A DNA stretch of 64,000 nucleotides from Streptomyces althioticus (GCA_014649355.1 BMSW01000007.1:124001-188000), one strand, 5' to 3'. Counted from the first letter of the stretch, positions 28,764 through 36,952 are shown. Numbers and translations are program-made. Notes: generated from the letters alone by a model not told the origin.

Positions 28764-29105
28764 ATGGCGCAGACACGGCGACGGCTGCGGTCCAGCACGG
28801 TGGTGCTGGGCGGCATGGGTGTGCTCGCGGCGGCACTGTCGGCCTGCGGGTCCGACCCGGACCGGCGGTGCGTGGACCGCAACAGCTACACGCTCGGCGA
28901 CGGGTACAAGGTCGTCTCCGACAAGAACTGCTCCGGCGGCTCCTCCGGCTCCCTCGGCAAGGGCAAGAGCAGGTCCCGCTCCACCGACGCCGACTGGTAC
29001 TACGACTCCGACGTCCGCAACGGCTACGCCGAGCACGGCACCTTCAGCCGCAGCGAGGCCGTCGACCGGGGCGGCTTCGGCTGCTCCGGCAGCGGCGGGG
29101 GCTGA
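28764..29105 (+). CDS. Small lipoprotein with C-terminal RGGFG motif (YgiB-like)
   Basis: 113 residues; ATG at 28764 behind GGGGGAGCGAAGGG. Lipobox LSAC (Cys28) after a short signal peptide. The mature protein is polar, with RRCVDRNSYTLGDGYKVV and a Gly/Ser/Lys stretch, then WYYDSDVRNGYAEHGTFSRS and DRGGFGCSGSGGG at the end. E. coli YgiB (DUF1190) is also a lipoprotein with an RGGFG near its end, encoded next to the ATP-grasp protein YgiC, as here. TAGGCT at 28697-28702 may be the -10. Six bases separate it from the ligase gene. Confidence 0.85.
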   Translation: MAQTRRRLRSSTVVLGGMGVLAAALSACGSDPDRRCVDRNSYTLGDGYKVVSDKNCSGGSSGSLGKGKSRSRSTDADWYYDSDVRNGYAEHGTFSRSEAVDRGGFGCSGSGGG

Positions 29106-29111
29106 CCCGCC

Positions 29112-30296
29112 GTGGAACGGCGCACCACCGAGCCCCGCCCCGGCTGGCAGCAGACCGTCGAGGAGCAGGGGCTCATCTACCCGCTGACCCGCTACCCCGA
29201 CGACTCCCTGCGCCCCTACTGGGACGAGAGCGCCCACTACGTCTTCGGCCTGGACGAGGTCGAGGCGCTCGAGGAGACCGTCGAGGAACTGCACGCGATG
29301 AGCCTGGCCGCGGCCGGTCACATCGTCACCGAGGGCCGCTTCGCCGACCTGGGCATCACCGACCCGCGGGTCGTGGACGCCGTCACCGAGTCCTGGCGCC
29401 GCAGGGACGAACTGCCGTCCCTGTACGGCCGCTTCGACCTCCGCTACGACGGCGCCGGCCCGGCGAAGCTCCTCGAGTACAACGCGGACACCCCCACCTC
29501 CCTGGTGGAGGCGGCCTCCCCGCAGTGGTTCTGGATGGAGGAGCGCTTCCCCGGCGCCGATCAGTGGAACTCCCTGCACGAACGGCTCGTCGACGCCTGG
29601 AAGAGGCAGTCCGCGCTGCTCCCGCCGGGCAGTCCGCTGTACTTCGCCCACACCGCGGGCGACGAGTGCGGCGAGGACCTGATGACCGTCGCCTACCTCA
29701 AGGAGACCGCCGAACAGGCGGGCCTGGAGACCGACTGGCTGTCCATGGAGGAGATCGGCTGGGACCGCCTCTCGGGCCGCTTCGTCGACAACCGTCTGCG
29801 GTTCATCCGCAGCATCTTCAAGCTGTACCCGTGGGAGTGGCTCACCACGGACCGGTTCGCCGGTCACGTCCTCGACACCCTCGACAACGGCGGCGGCACC
29901 GGCTCCACCCTGTGGATCGAACCCGCCTGGAAGATGCTGCTCAGCAACAAGGCCCTGCTGGCGATCCTCTGGGAACTCCACCCCGGCCACCCCAACCTCC
30001 TGCCCGCCTACCTCGACGGCCCCCGTGAACTCGCGGACACCACCGGCTGGGTCGCCAAGCCGCTGCTGGGCCGCGAGGGCGCCGGCGTCACCGTGCACGA
30101 GCCCGGCACCCCGCCGGAGCTCCGCGACGAACCCTGCTGCTACCAGCAGCTCGCCCCGCTGCCCGACTTCGACGGCAACCGCGTCGTCCTCGGCACCTGG
30201 GTCGTGGAGAACGAGGCCGCCGGCCTCGGCATCCGCGAGTCCTCGGGCCTGGTCACCGACGGGTACGCCCGCTTCCTGCCGCACGTCATCCTCTGA
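29112..30296 (+). CDS. Glutathionylspermidine-synthase-like ATP-grasp ligase (YgiC/YjfC family)
   Basis: 394 residues, GTG start. Matches the C-terminal synthetase part of glutathionylspermidine synthase without the amidase half: FDLRYDGAGPAKLLEYNADT (nucleotide/substrate site), FAHTAGDECGEDLMTV, WVAKPLLGREGAG (ATP-grasp Lys/Gly loop), and YQQLAPLPDFDGNRVVLGTW at the metal-binding end. Such enzymes join carboxylates to amines. Streptomyces makes no glutathionylspermidine, so the true substrate is unknown. Paired with the RGGFG lipoprotein gene, it may modify that protein (inference). Confidence 0.92.
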   Translation: MERRTTEPRPGWQQTVEEQGLIYPLTRYPDDSLRPYWDESAHYVFGLDEVEALEETVEELHAMSLAAAGHIVTEGRFADLGITDPRVVDAVTESWRRRDELPSLYGRFDLRYDGAGPAKLLEYNADTPTSLVEAASPQWFWMEERFPGADQWNSLHERLVDAWKRQSALLPPGSPLYFAHTAGDECGEDLMTVAYLKETAEQAGLETDWLSMEEIGWDRLSGRFVDNRLRFIRSIFKLYPWEWLTTDRFAGHVLDTLDNGGGTGSTLWIEPAWKMLLSNKALLAILWELHPGHPNLLPAYLDGPRELADTTGWVAKPLLGREGAGVTVHEPGTPPELRDEPCCYQQLAPLPDFDGNRVVLGTWVVENEAAGLGIRESSGLVTDGYARFLPHVIL

Positions 30297-30383
30297 CCGG
30301 CCGCCCCGCCGACGGCAGGGGCGGCCGGTCACTCCCGCATCGCGGACACCCGCCGCGCCGCCCCGGCCCACCCGGTAACCTGG

Positions 30384-30470
30384 CCCGCGGGCCGTGACTG
30401 GCGCGCTGGGATGGGACCAACCATCGGGGAGCGGCCCGCGAGAAACGTGCCGTGCGCCTGGGCCATCCGT
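30384..30470 (+). promoter_or_regulatory. ZTP (pfl motif) riboswitch controlling glyA
   Basis: The conserved pieces of the pfl/ZTP aptamer appear in order in the glyA leader: GCCGTGACTGGCG (30391-30403), CCATCGGGGAGCGGC (30421-30435) and, after a linker, CCGTGCGCCTGGGCC (30450-30464). This class binds ZTP/ZMP, signals of 10-formyl-THF shortage, and is known upstream of one-carbon genes such as glyA, folD and purH. It begins near TAACCT (30376-30381), a possible -10, and ends about 40 bases before the glyA start, so control is likely at translation or by attenuation. Confidence 0.9.
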
Positions 30471-30505
30471 ACCGTGAACGCTGAACGCTACGTCCGGAGG
30501 TCCCC

Positions 30506-31957
30506 ATGTCTGCCGAGCAGTCGCTCACCCCCGAGTCCACCGCCTTCCGCTCCGCCCTCGACGTGATCCGCGCCGTCGAGCCGCGCGTCGCCGACGCGAT
30601 CGGGCAGGAGGTCGCCGACCAGCGCGAGATGCTCAAGCTGATCGCCTCCGAGAACTACGCCTCCCCGGCCACCCTGCTGGCGATGGGCAACTGGTTCAGC
30701 GACAAGTACGCCGAGGGCACCGTCGGCCGCCGCTTCTACGCCGGCTGCCGCAACGTGGACACGGTCGAGTCGCTCGCCGCCGAGCACGCCAAGGAGCTGT
30801 TCGGCGCCCGCCACGCCTACGTCCAGCCGCACTCCGGCATCGACGCCAACCTGGTCGCCTTCTGGGCCGTCCTCGCCGACCGCGTCGAGGCGCCCTTCCT
30901 GGAGAAGACCGGCGCCCGCCAGATCAACGAGCTCTCCGACGCCGACTGGGCCGAACTGCGCCAGGCCTTCGGCAACCAGCGCATGCTCGGCATGTCCCTG
31001 GACGCCGGCGGCCACCTCACCCACGGCTTCCGGCCCAACATCTCCGGCAAGATGTTCGACCAGCGCTCCTACGGCACCGACCCGGCCACCGGCCTGATCG
31101 ACTACGAGGCGCTGCGGGCCACCGCCCGCGCGTTCAAGCCGCTGATCATCGTCGCCGGCTACTCCGCCTACCCCCGTCTCGTGAACTTCCGGATCATGCG
31201 GGAGATCGCCGACGAGGTCGGCGCCACGCTCATGGTCGACATGGCCCACTTCGCGGGTCTCGTCGCCGGCAAGGTCCTCACCGGCGACTTCGACCCCGTG
31301 CCGCACGCCCAGATCGTCACCACCACCACCCACAAGTCGCTGCGCGGCCCGCGCGGCGGCATGGTGCTGTGCGACGACTCCCTCAAGGACCAGGTCGACC
31401 GCGGCTGCCCGATGGTCCTGGGCGGCCCGCTGCCGCACGTCATGGCCGCGAAGGCGGTCGCCCTCGCCGAGGCCCGGCAGCCGTCCTTCCAGGACTACGC
31501 GCAGCGGATCGTCGACAACTCCCGCGCGCTCGCCGAGGGCCTGATGCGCCGCGGCGCCACCCTCGTCACCGGCGGCACCGACAACCACCTCAACCTGATC
31601 GACGTCGCCACCTCCTACGGCCTCACCGGCCGCCAGGCCGAGGCGGCGCTGCTCGACTCCGGCATCGTCACCAACCGCAACGCCATCCCGGCCGACCCCA
31701 ACGGCGCCTGGTACACCTCCGGCATCCGGATCGGCACCCCGGCGCTCACCACGCGCGGGCTCGGCACGGCGGAGATGGACGAGGTCGCCGGTCTCATCGA
31801 CCGCGTCCTCACCACGACCGAGCCCGGCACCACCAAGTCCGGTGCGCCGTCCAAGGCGTCCCACGTCCTCGACGAGAAGGTCGCCGACGAGATCTCGCGC
31901 CGTGCCACCGATCTGGTCGCCGGCTTCCCGCTGTACCCGCAGGTCGACCTCGGCTGA
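30506..31957 (+). CDS. glyA: Serine hydroxymethyltransferase
   Basis: 483 residues, longer than the common form of about 420 but usual for one actinobacterial GlyA type. Converts serine and THF to glycine and 5,10-methylene-THF, feeding FolD. Seen: LKLIASENYASPATLLAMG, DMAHFAGLVAGKV, and PLP-binding Lys in TTTTHKSLRGPRGG. The extra length lies mostly in an insert around residues 135-195 (FLEKTGARQINELSDADW). ATG follows GGAGG. Regulated by the ZTP riboswitch in its leader; monocistronic. Confidence 0.98.
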   Translation: MSAEQSLTPESTAFRSALDVIRAVEPRVADAIGQEVADQREMLKLIASENYASPATLLAMGNWFSDKYAEGTVGRRFYAGCRNVDTVESLAAEHAKELFGARHAYVQPHSGIDANLVAFWAVLADRVEAPFLEKTGARQINELSDADWAELRQAFGNQRMLGMSLDAGGHLTHGFRPNISGKMFDQRSYGTDPATGLIDYEALRATARAFKPLIIVAGYSAYPRLVNFRIMREIADEVGATLMVDMAHFAGLVAGKVLTGDFDPVPHAQIVTTTTHKSLRGPRGGMVLCDDSLKDQVDRGCPMVLGGPLPHVMAAKAVALAEARQPSFQDYAQRIVDNSRALAEGLMRRGATLVTGGTDNHLNLIDVATSYGLTGRQAEAALLDSGIVTNRNAIPADPNGAWYTSGIRIGTPALTTRGLGTAEMDEVAGLIDRVLTTTEPGTTKSGAPSKASHVLDEKVADEISRRATDLVAGFPLYPQVDLG

Positions 31958-31985
31958 GGACGCCTGACGGCTCCGTCAGACGTCC
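31958..31985. terminator. Terminator of glyA, overlapping the convergent gene's end
   Basis: GGACG-C-CTGACGG (31958-31970) pairs with CCGTCAG-A-CGTCC (31973-31985) with one mismatch. It begins right after the glyA stop and contains the last codons of the leftward gene ending at 31976. Confidence 0.65.
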
Positions 31986-32671
31986 AGGAGCTCCTGGCGG
32001 GGTCCGCCGTCCCGGTTACCGCGGTCGCGTATCGCGGCCGCGCCCCGGAGCGCGTACGGGCGCAGTACCAGGGCCAGGACGGCTCCCGCCGCCAGGCCCG
32101 GTACCGCCCACCACCAGGCGGCGGCGTCACCGCCGCCGTCCGTGGCGGAGGCGGCCGCCGGCGTGGGGGCTATGTGCAGGTCCTCACGCGGGGCCGGCTG
32201 CGCGGCGGGCGCGGAGACGCCGGTGCCCGTCACGCCGAGCTGCGCGAGCAGCGCGCGGAGCTTCGCCGGGGACGTGGCGCGGCGCCACACGCCGTCGTTG
32301 CCGTCGGTGATGCGGGTGGAGGTGTGGATCCACACGTCCTGGCCGCCGTCCGGGAGGGCGATCTGGTCCACCCGCCACGGGGTGACGTCGTGGACCATCC
32401 AGGTCACGTTGATGTGCTGGCCGGAGGCGGTCGCGAGCCGGGGCGGCTCGGTGCGGGTGCCCTGGTGCATGGGGCCGAGGAGGCGCTCGAGTTCCGTGTA
32501 GCGCTTGTCGGCGTAGTGCAGCGAGGCGGTCTTGCCGGTGGTCGCCGAGACGATCAGGACGCTGGTGGGGCCTCCTGCGGAGGCGGGTGTGCTGCCGCAC
32601 AGGATCAGGGTCAGCACCGTGAGCGTGATCGCCGTCAGGTGTCGTCGTACGCAGTCCTTCCAGGTGTGCAT
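31976..32671 (-). CDS. Secreted protein with C-terminal membrane anchor
   Basis: 231 residues from ATG at 32671 (GGGGGAC just upstream), in preference to a longer in-frame start. Signal peptide residues 1-32 (LTAITLTVLTLILCGSTPAS-A). The mature domain (SVLIVSATTGKTASLHYADK ... INVTWMVHDVTPWRVDQIAL ... DVWIHTSTR) is unrecognised but soluble and well folded in appearance. A Pro/Ala stalk leads to one transmembrane helix (WWWAVPGLAAGAVLALVL) and a basic cytoplasmic tail. Likely surface-anchored; function unknown. Confidence 0.85.
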   Translation of the reverse strand: MHTWKDCVRRHLTAITLTVLTLILCGSTPASAGGPTSVLIVSATTGKTASLHYADKRYTELERLLGPMHQGTRTEPPRLATASGQHINVTWMVHDVTPWRVDQIALPDGGQDVWIHTSTRITDGNDGVWRRATSPAKLRALLAQLGVTGTGVSAPAAQPAPREDLHIAPTPAAASATDGGGDAAAWWWAVPGLAAGAVLALVLRPYALRGAAAIRDRGNRDGGPRQELLDV

Positions 32672-32808
32672 GTCGGTCCCCCACTGGGCTGGTCGAACCT
32701 CGTGCGGCTCTCTCTGCGAGCCGCCTGCCACTTGTGATACACCGGCCGGTCCGTCGGGGTTCCCACCGGGGGTTTCCTCGCCCCCGCCGCCCCTTCCCCT
32801 CCCGTCCC

Positions 32809-32874
32809 CGGGGCTGCGCCCCAGACCCCCTCATCGGCCCTGGCGGGCCTCGTCCTCAAACGCCGGACGGGCTG
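32809..32874. repeat. Dispersed Streptomyces intergenic repeat
   Basis: Two pieces widely repeated in Streptomyces genomes: GGGGCTGCGCCCCAGACCCC (hairpin GGGGC-TGC-GCCCC) and, after about 24 bases, CGTCCTCAAACGCCGGACGG with GCTG. Read on the minus strand, the second piece supplies the last codons (PSGV) and stop of the anti-sigma-like gene. Confidence 0.75.
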
Positions 32875-33674
32875 GGATCGACGGACGCCGCGATCTCGTG
32901 GGCCCGCGCGCGGGAACCCACCCCCTCCAGGCGGAGGGTGATCTCACCCGCGGGGCTCCACAGGAGGGTCGGTCCCGCCGTACGCTCCTCGCGCGTCAAG
33001 CGGCGGCCCTCCGCATCCGTCATCCAGAACGTCAGCACGTGAGGCCGTGGGAACCACAACGCCTGACCGCCCACGTCCAGCCACTGCGGCTGTTCCCGCA
33101 CCGTCTTCGTGAACGAGAAGTCCAGGCGGCCCGGGAACTGGTCCAGGCGGACCGTCCGGCCGTCGTCGCCCCTCCAGCACAGGCTGACCAGGGACCGCCC
33201 GTGCGGCAGTGCGCCCACGGAGACCGCGTCCGGCGGGCCCAGCGCCTCCGGGACCACCGGGGTGAAGCCGGCCCGCCGCGACGCCTCCTCCAGCCGCACC
33301 GGAGCGGCGCAGTCCGGCACCCGGCCGCCCGGCGAAGGCACCACCGACGGGTCCTGCCGTACCTGGACGCCGTGGAAGCCGAACCAGTCGCTCACCGTCG
33401 CCCGCACCGGCGGCGTCAGCACCAGCACCGTCAGCAGACCGCACAGGGCGGCCAGCAGGGTGCGCCGGCGGGCCCGCGCCCAGTGCCGGACCGCCCGCAG
33501 GCGGGACCGGGGGGCCGGCTCGGGGACGGGGGCCCGCTCGGCGAGTATCCGGGCGACCACCCGCTCGGCCATCGTCTCCGCGCCCGCCGCCCCGTCCGGC
33601 GCGTCCAGGGAACGGCCGTAGGCGCGCAGTTCCTCGCGCAGGCGCCGCAGCTCCTCCTCCGGCGGTCCGCTCAC
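32856..33674 (-). CDS. Putative anti-sigma factor / sigma-linked single-pass membrane protein
   Basis: 272 residues from GTG at 33674, overlapping the sigma gene stop (GTGA). Residues 1-70 are cytoplasmic and helical (EEELRRLREELRAYGRSL), the usual place for sigma binding; no HxxxCxxC zinc motif is seen. One transmembrane helix lies at about 72-91 (TLLAALCGLLTVLVLTPPVR). The outer domain of about 180 residues contains FSFTKTVREQPQWLDVGG and two Cys. Coupling to the ECF sigma gene suggests an anti-sigma role. The last residues come from a dispersed repeat. Confidence 0.82.
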   Translation of the reverse strand: MSGPPEEELRRLREELRAYGRSLDAPDGAAGAETMAERVVARILAERAPVPEPAPRSRLRAVRHWARARRRTLLAALCGLLTVLVLTPPVRATVSDWFGFHGVQVRQDPSVVPSPGGRVPDCAAPVRLEEASRRAGFTPVVPEALGPPDAVSVGALPHGRSLVSLCWRGDDGRTVRLDQFPGRLDFSFTKTVREQPQWLDVGGQALWFPRPHVLTFWMTDAEGRRLTREERTAGPTLLWSPAGEITLRLEGVGSRARAHEIAASVDPSPSGV

Positions 33675-34255
33675 TCCGGCGCACCCCCTTCCGGCAGCAG
33701 CCGCTGGAGCCGGCGCAGGGCGCGGTTCAGCCGGGACTTCACCGTGCCCCGGGGCCAGCCCAGGGCCTCGGCGGTCTCCCGCTCGTCCATCTCCAGCAGA
33801 TAGCGGTAGGTGACGACCAGCCGGTGCTCCTCGCTCAGCTGCTCCAGGGCGGCCAGCAGGGCCGCGCGGCGCTCGGTCTCCAGCGTGGCGACGGCGGGGT
33901 CGGCCGACTCCGGTATCACCGGCTCCGCCCCGACGAGGGCCGCCTCCCGGCCGGCCAGGGTCGTCCTGCGTGCCGCCGCGCGCACTGTGTTCCTCGTCTC
34001 ATTGGCCACGATCGACAACAGCCACGGCCGGAAGGCCGCGCAGTCCCGGAAGCGCCCGAGCGCGCAGTACGCCTTGACGAAGGCCTGCTGCACCACGTCC
34101 TCCGCGTCCGGCCCCGCCCCGAGCGCGGCGGCCGCCCTGAGCGCGATGCCCGTATGGGCGCGCACCAGCTCCGCGTACGCCTCCGGCTGCCCGGCGCGTA
34201 CGCGTGCGATCACCGCGGCCTCATCGACGATGCGGCCCCCCTCCCGCGTCCTCAC
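33671..34255 (-). CDS. ECF-type RNA polymerase sigma factor
   Basis: 194 residues. Region 2 (YAELVRAHTGIALRAAAALG, DAEDVVQQAFVKAYCALGRF, FRPWLLSIVANETRN) and region 4 (LSEEHRLVVTYRYLLEMDER, LGWPRGTVKSRLNRALRRLQ) are both clear. The GTG at 34255 lacks a good ribosome site, fitting a near-leaderless transcript from the GGAACC promoter just upstream. Paired and overlapped with the anti-sigma-like gene. Target genes unknown. Confidence 0.92.
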   Translation of the reverse strand: MRTREGGRIVDEAAVIARVRAGQPEAYAELVRAHTGIALRAAAALGAGPDAEDVVQQAFVKAYCALGRFRDCAAFRPWLLSIVANETRNTVRAAARRTTLAGREAALVGAEPVIPESADPAVATLETERRAALLAALEQLSEEHRLVVTYRYLLEMDERETAEALGWPRGTVKSRLNRALRRLQRLLPEGGAPE

Positions 34256-34261
34256 TCTCTT

Positions 34262-34289
34262 GTTACACCGCGCGGAACGGATCGGTTCC
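34262..34289 (-). promoter_or_regulatory. Candidate autoregulatory ECF promoter
   Basis: On the minus strand GGAACC (34289-34284) is followed after about 15 bases by GTGT (34268-34265), an ECF-type -35/-10 arrangement ending about 10 bases before the sigma start codon. Further GGAAC copies at 34299-34295 and 34310-34306 are spaced 10 and 11 bp, one helical turn each. Confidence 0.42.
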
Positions 34290-34344
34290 CACCTGTTCCG
34301 GACTCGTTCCGGACCGCCCCGCGGAACCTGAGAGAATGGGAGGC

Positions 34345-35358
34345 ATGGCGATTGACCGACCCCGCGTGCTCTCCGGAATCCAGCCCACAGCAGGCTCCTT
34401 CCACCTCGGCAACTACCTCGGTGCCGTCCGCCAGTGGGTGGCGCTCCAGGAGACCCACGACGCCTTCTACATGGTCGTCGACCTGCACGCGATCACGGTC
34501 CCGCAGGACCCCGAGGAGCTGCGGGCCAACACCCGGCTCGCCACGGCCCAGCTCCTGGCCGCCGGCCTCGACCCGGACCGCTGCACGCTCTTCGTGCAGA
34601 GCCATGTGCCGGAGCACGCCCAGCTCGCCTGGGTGATGAACTGCCTCACCGGATTCGGCGAGGCCTCCCGCATGACCCAGTTCAAGGACAAGTCCGCCAA
34701 GCAGGGCGCCGACCGCGCCTCCGTCGGCCTGTTCACGTACCCGATCCTCCAGGTCGCGGACATCCTGCTCTACCAGGCGAACGAGGTGCCGGTGGGTGAG
34801 GACCAGCGCCAGCACATCGAGCTGACCCGCGACCTCGCCACGCGCTTCAACGGCCGGTTCGGCGACACCTTCACGCTCCCGAAGCCGTACATCCTCAAGG
34901 AGACGGCGAAGATCTACGACCTCCAGGACCCGGCGGTCAAGATGAGCAAGTCGGCGTCCACCCCCAAGGGCCTGATCAACCTGCTCGACGAGCCGAAGGC
35001 CACCGCCAAGAAGGTCAAGAGCGCCGTCACCGACACCGACACGGTGATCCGCTACGACGTGGCGGAGAAGCCCGGCGTCAGCAACCTGCTCACGATCTAC
35101 TCCGTCCTCACCGGGACCGGCATCGCGGACCTCGAGGAGAAGTACGCGGGGAAGGGCTACGGCGCGCTCAAGACGGACCTGGCCGAGGTCATGGTCGACT
35201 TCGTGACCCCGTTCCGGGAGCGCACCCAGCAGTACCTGGACGACCCGGAGACGCTCGACTCGATCCTCGCCAAGGGCGCCGAGAAGGCCCGTGCCGTCGC
35301 CGCGGAGACCCTCGCCCAGGCGTACCAGCGGGTCGGCTTCCTGCCCGCCAAGCACTGA
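34345..35358 (+). CDS. trpS: Tryptophanyl-tRNA synthetase
   Basis: 337 residues, normal for bacterial TrpRS. ATG at 34345 behind GGGAGGC gives MAIDRPRVLSGIQPTAGSFH. Class I signatures: HIGH equivalent SFHLGNYLG and KMSKS in VKMSKSAST. Substrate-site elements FMVVDLHA-like (YMVVDLHAIT) and EVPVGEDQRQHIELTRDLA are present. Charges tRNA-Trp in the cytoplasm. Followed by a hairpin. Confidence 0.98.
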   Translation: MAIDRPRVLSGIQPTAGSFHLGNYLGAVRQWVALQETHDAFYMVVDLHAITVPQDPEELRANTRLATAQLLAAGLDPDRCTLFVQSHVPEHAQLAWVMNCLTGFGEASRMTQFKDKSAKQGADRASVGLFTYPILQVADILLYQANEVPVGEDQRQHIELTRDLATRFNGRFGDTFTLPKPYILKETAKIYDLQDPAVKMSKSASTPKGLINLLDEPKATAKKVKSAVTDTDTVIRYDVAEKPGVSNLLTIYSVLTGTGIADLEEKYAGKGYGALKTDLAEVMVDFVTPFRERTQQYLDDPETLDSILAKGAEKARAVAAETLAQAYQRVGFLPAKH

Positions 35359-35363
35359 GAGCC

Positions 35364-35389
35364 CCGCGCCGGCCACGACACCGGCGCGG
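35364..35389 (+). terminator. Terminator of trpS
   Basis: CCGCGCCGG (35364-35372) pairs with CCGGCGCGG (35381-35389) around an 8-base loop, 5 bases after the trpS stop. Confidence 0.72.
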
Positions 35390-35487
35390 TGAACGGGCCC
35401 ACGTGCCCCGTCCGTACCACCGCACAGCGCTGTACATCACTCCGACTGCGCCTGCCCGCATCCGGGTCGTGGTCGTACAGTCGGAAG

Positions 35488-35513
35488 CGGGTGGCCGCTT
35501 CGGCGGCCACCCG
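35488..35513. terminator. TTCG-loop hairpin before the 2H phosphoesterase gene
   Basis: CGGGTGGCCGC (35488-35498) and GCGGCCACCCG (35503-35513) form an 11-bp stem closed by a TTCG tetraloop, about 54 bases before the next start codon. It may be a second terminator or a 5' leader hairpin. Confidence 0.5.
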
Positions 35514-35566
35514 GATGCGCACCCGCTCCACCACCGCGCTTCACCACCACAACGACAGGAGACGAC

Positions 35567-36145
35567 GTGGGGACCGTAACGATCGGCGTGTCGATCGCGG
35601 TCCCGGAGCCTCACGGCAGCCGGCTTCAGCAGCTGCGCGCGGGCTTCGGCGACGCCGCCGCCTACGGCATCCCCACGCACGTCACCCTGCTGCCGCCGAC
35701 GGAGGTCGCCGACACGGCCGTCCCGGCCGTCGAGGCGCACCTCGCCGAGGTCGCGGCGGCGGGCAGGCCGTTCCCGATGAGGCTGTCGGGCACGGGCACC
35801 TTCCGGCCGCTGTCGCCGGTGGTGTACGTCCGGGTCGTCGAGGGCGCCGAGGCCTGCACGCGGCTGCAGCAGCAGGTCCGCGACCCCGCCGGGCCCGTCG
35901 CCCGCGAGCTGCAGTTCCCGTACCACCCGCACGTCACCGTGGCGCACGGCATCGACGAGGCGGCCATGGACCGCGCCTACGAGGACCTCGCGGGCTACGA
36001 GGCGGAGTGGCCCTGCACCGGCTTCGCCCTCTACGAGCAGGGCGCCGACGCGGTGTGGCGCAAGCTGCGCGACTTCCCCTTCGGGACCGTCGTGGTGCCC
36101 CCGCAGGCCGGACACGTCGACCGGGGCTCGGTCTCCGCGCGTTGA
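35567..36145 (+). CDS. 2'-5' RNA ligase family protein (2H phosphoesterase)
   Basis: 192 residues from GTG at 35567 (AGGAG 7 bases upstream). The two HxT motifs of the 2H superfamily are seen: HVTLLPP (about residue 39) and HVTVAHG (about residue 122), about 85 residues apart as expected. Such proteins hydrolyse or form 2',5'/2',3'-cyclic phosphate bonds in RNA or nucleotides; the physiological substrate is unknown. Convergent with dprE2. Confidence 0.9.
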   Translation: MGTVTIGVSIAVPEPHGSRLQQLRAGFGDAAAYGIPTHVTLLPPTEVADTAVPAVEAHLAEVAAAGRPFPMRLSGTGTFRPLSPVVYVRVVEGAEACTRLQQQVRDPAGPVARELQFPYHPHVTVAHGIDEAAMDRAYEDLAGYEAEWPCTGFALYEQGADAVWRKLRDFPFGTVVVPPQAGHVDRGSVSAR

Positions 36146-36161
36146 CCCGGGCGGCCGGCCC

Positions 36162-36917
36162 TCACACCGGCAGCCGGCGGAACACCCCTCGCGGCAGATG
36201 CCGCAGCGCCGACATCACCACGCGCAGCGCGCCCGGCACCCACACCGTCTCCGAGCGGCGCCGCAGCCCCAGCTCCACGGCCGCCGCCACCGCCTCCGGG
36301 GTGGTGGCCAGCGGCGCCTCCGGCAGCCCCGCCGTCATCCGGGTGCGCACGAACCCGGGGCGCACCACCATCACGTGCACGCCCGTGCCGTACAGCGCGT
36401 CGCCGAGGCCCTGCGCGAACGCGTCCAGACCGGCCTTGCTGGATCCGTAGATGAAGTTGGCGCGGCGGGCCCGCTCGCCCGCGACGGACGACAGCACCAC
36501 CAGCGAGCCGTGTCCCTGCGCCTGGAGCGCGCCCGCGCAGACCAGGCCCGCGGAGACCGCGCCGGTGTAGTTGGTCTGGGCGACCCGCACCGCGGCCCCC
36601 GGGTCCCGCTCGTCGCGCGCCTGGTCGCCCAGCATGCCGAAGGCGAGCAGCACCATGTCGACGTCGCCCTCGGCGAAGACCTTGCCGAGCGCGTCCTCGT
36701 GGCCGGCCGGGTCGAGCGCGTCGAAGTCGACGGTGTGCACCTCCGCGCCGAGCGCGCGCAGTTCTCCGGCCGCCTCGTCGAGGCCGGGGGAGGGGCGGCC
36801 GGCCAGCCACACCGTGCGGGTGCGGCGGGCGATCAGCCGCCGCGTGACCGCCAGCGCGATCTCGGAGGTACCGCCGAGCACGAGCAGGGACTGGGGGAGG
36901 CCGAAGGCGTCCTTCAC
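36162..36917 (-). CDS. dprE2: Decaprenylphospho-beta-D-erythro-pentofuranosid-2-ulose 2-reductase (DprE2-like SDR)
   Basis: 251 residues. Short-chain dehydrogenase: N-terminal nucleotide site LLVLGGTSEIALAVTRRLIA, catalytic Ser in VVLSSVAGER and YGSSKAG with Tyr/Lys. It fits the DprE2 family that reduces the keto intermediate made by DprE1 to decaprenyl-phospho-arabinose. It follows dprE1 by 35 bases on the same strand; this pairing supports the assignment. ATG start. Confidence 0.9.
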   Translation of the reverse strand: MKDAFGLPQSLLVLGGTSEIALAVTRRLIARRTRTVWLAGRPSPGLDEAAGELRALGAEVHTVDFDALDPAGHEDALGKVFAEGDVDMVLLAFGMLGDQARDERDPGAAVRVAQTNYTGAVSAGLVCAGALQAQGHGSLVVLSSVAGERARRANFIYGSSKAGLDAFAQGLGDALYGTGVHVMVVRPGFVRTRMTAGLPEAPLATTPEAVAAAVELGLRRRSETVWVPGALRVVMSALRHLPRGVFRRLPV

Positions 36918-36952
36918 GACAGCTCCTCAGGGGGCCGGGAGAGGGGAGGGGG

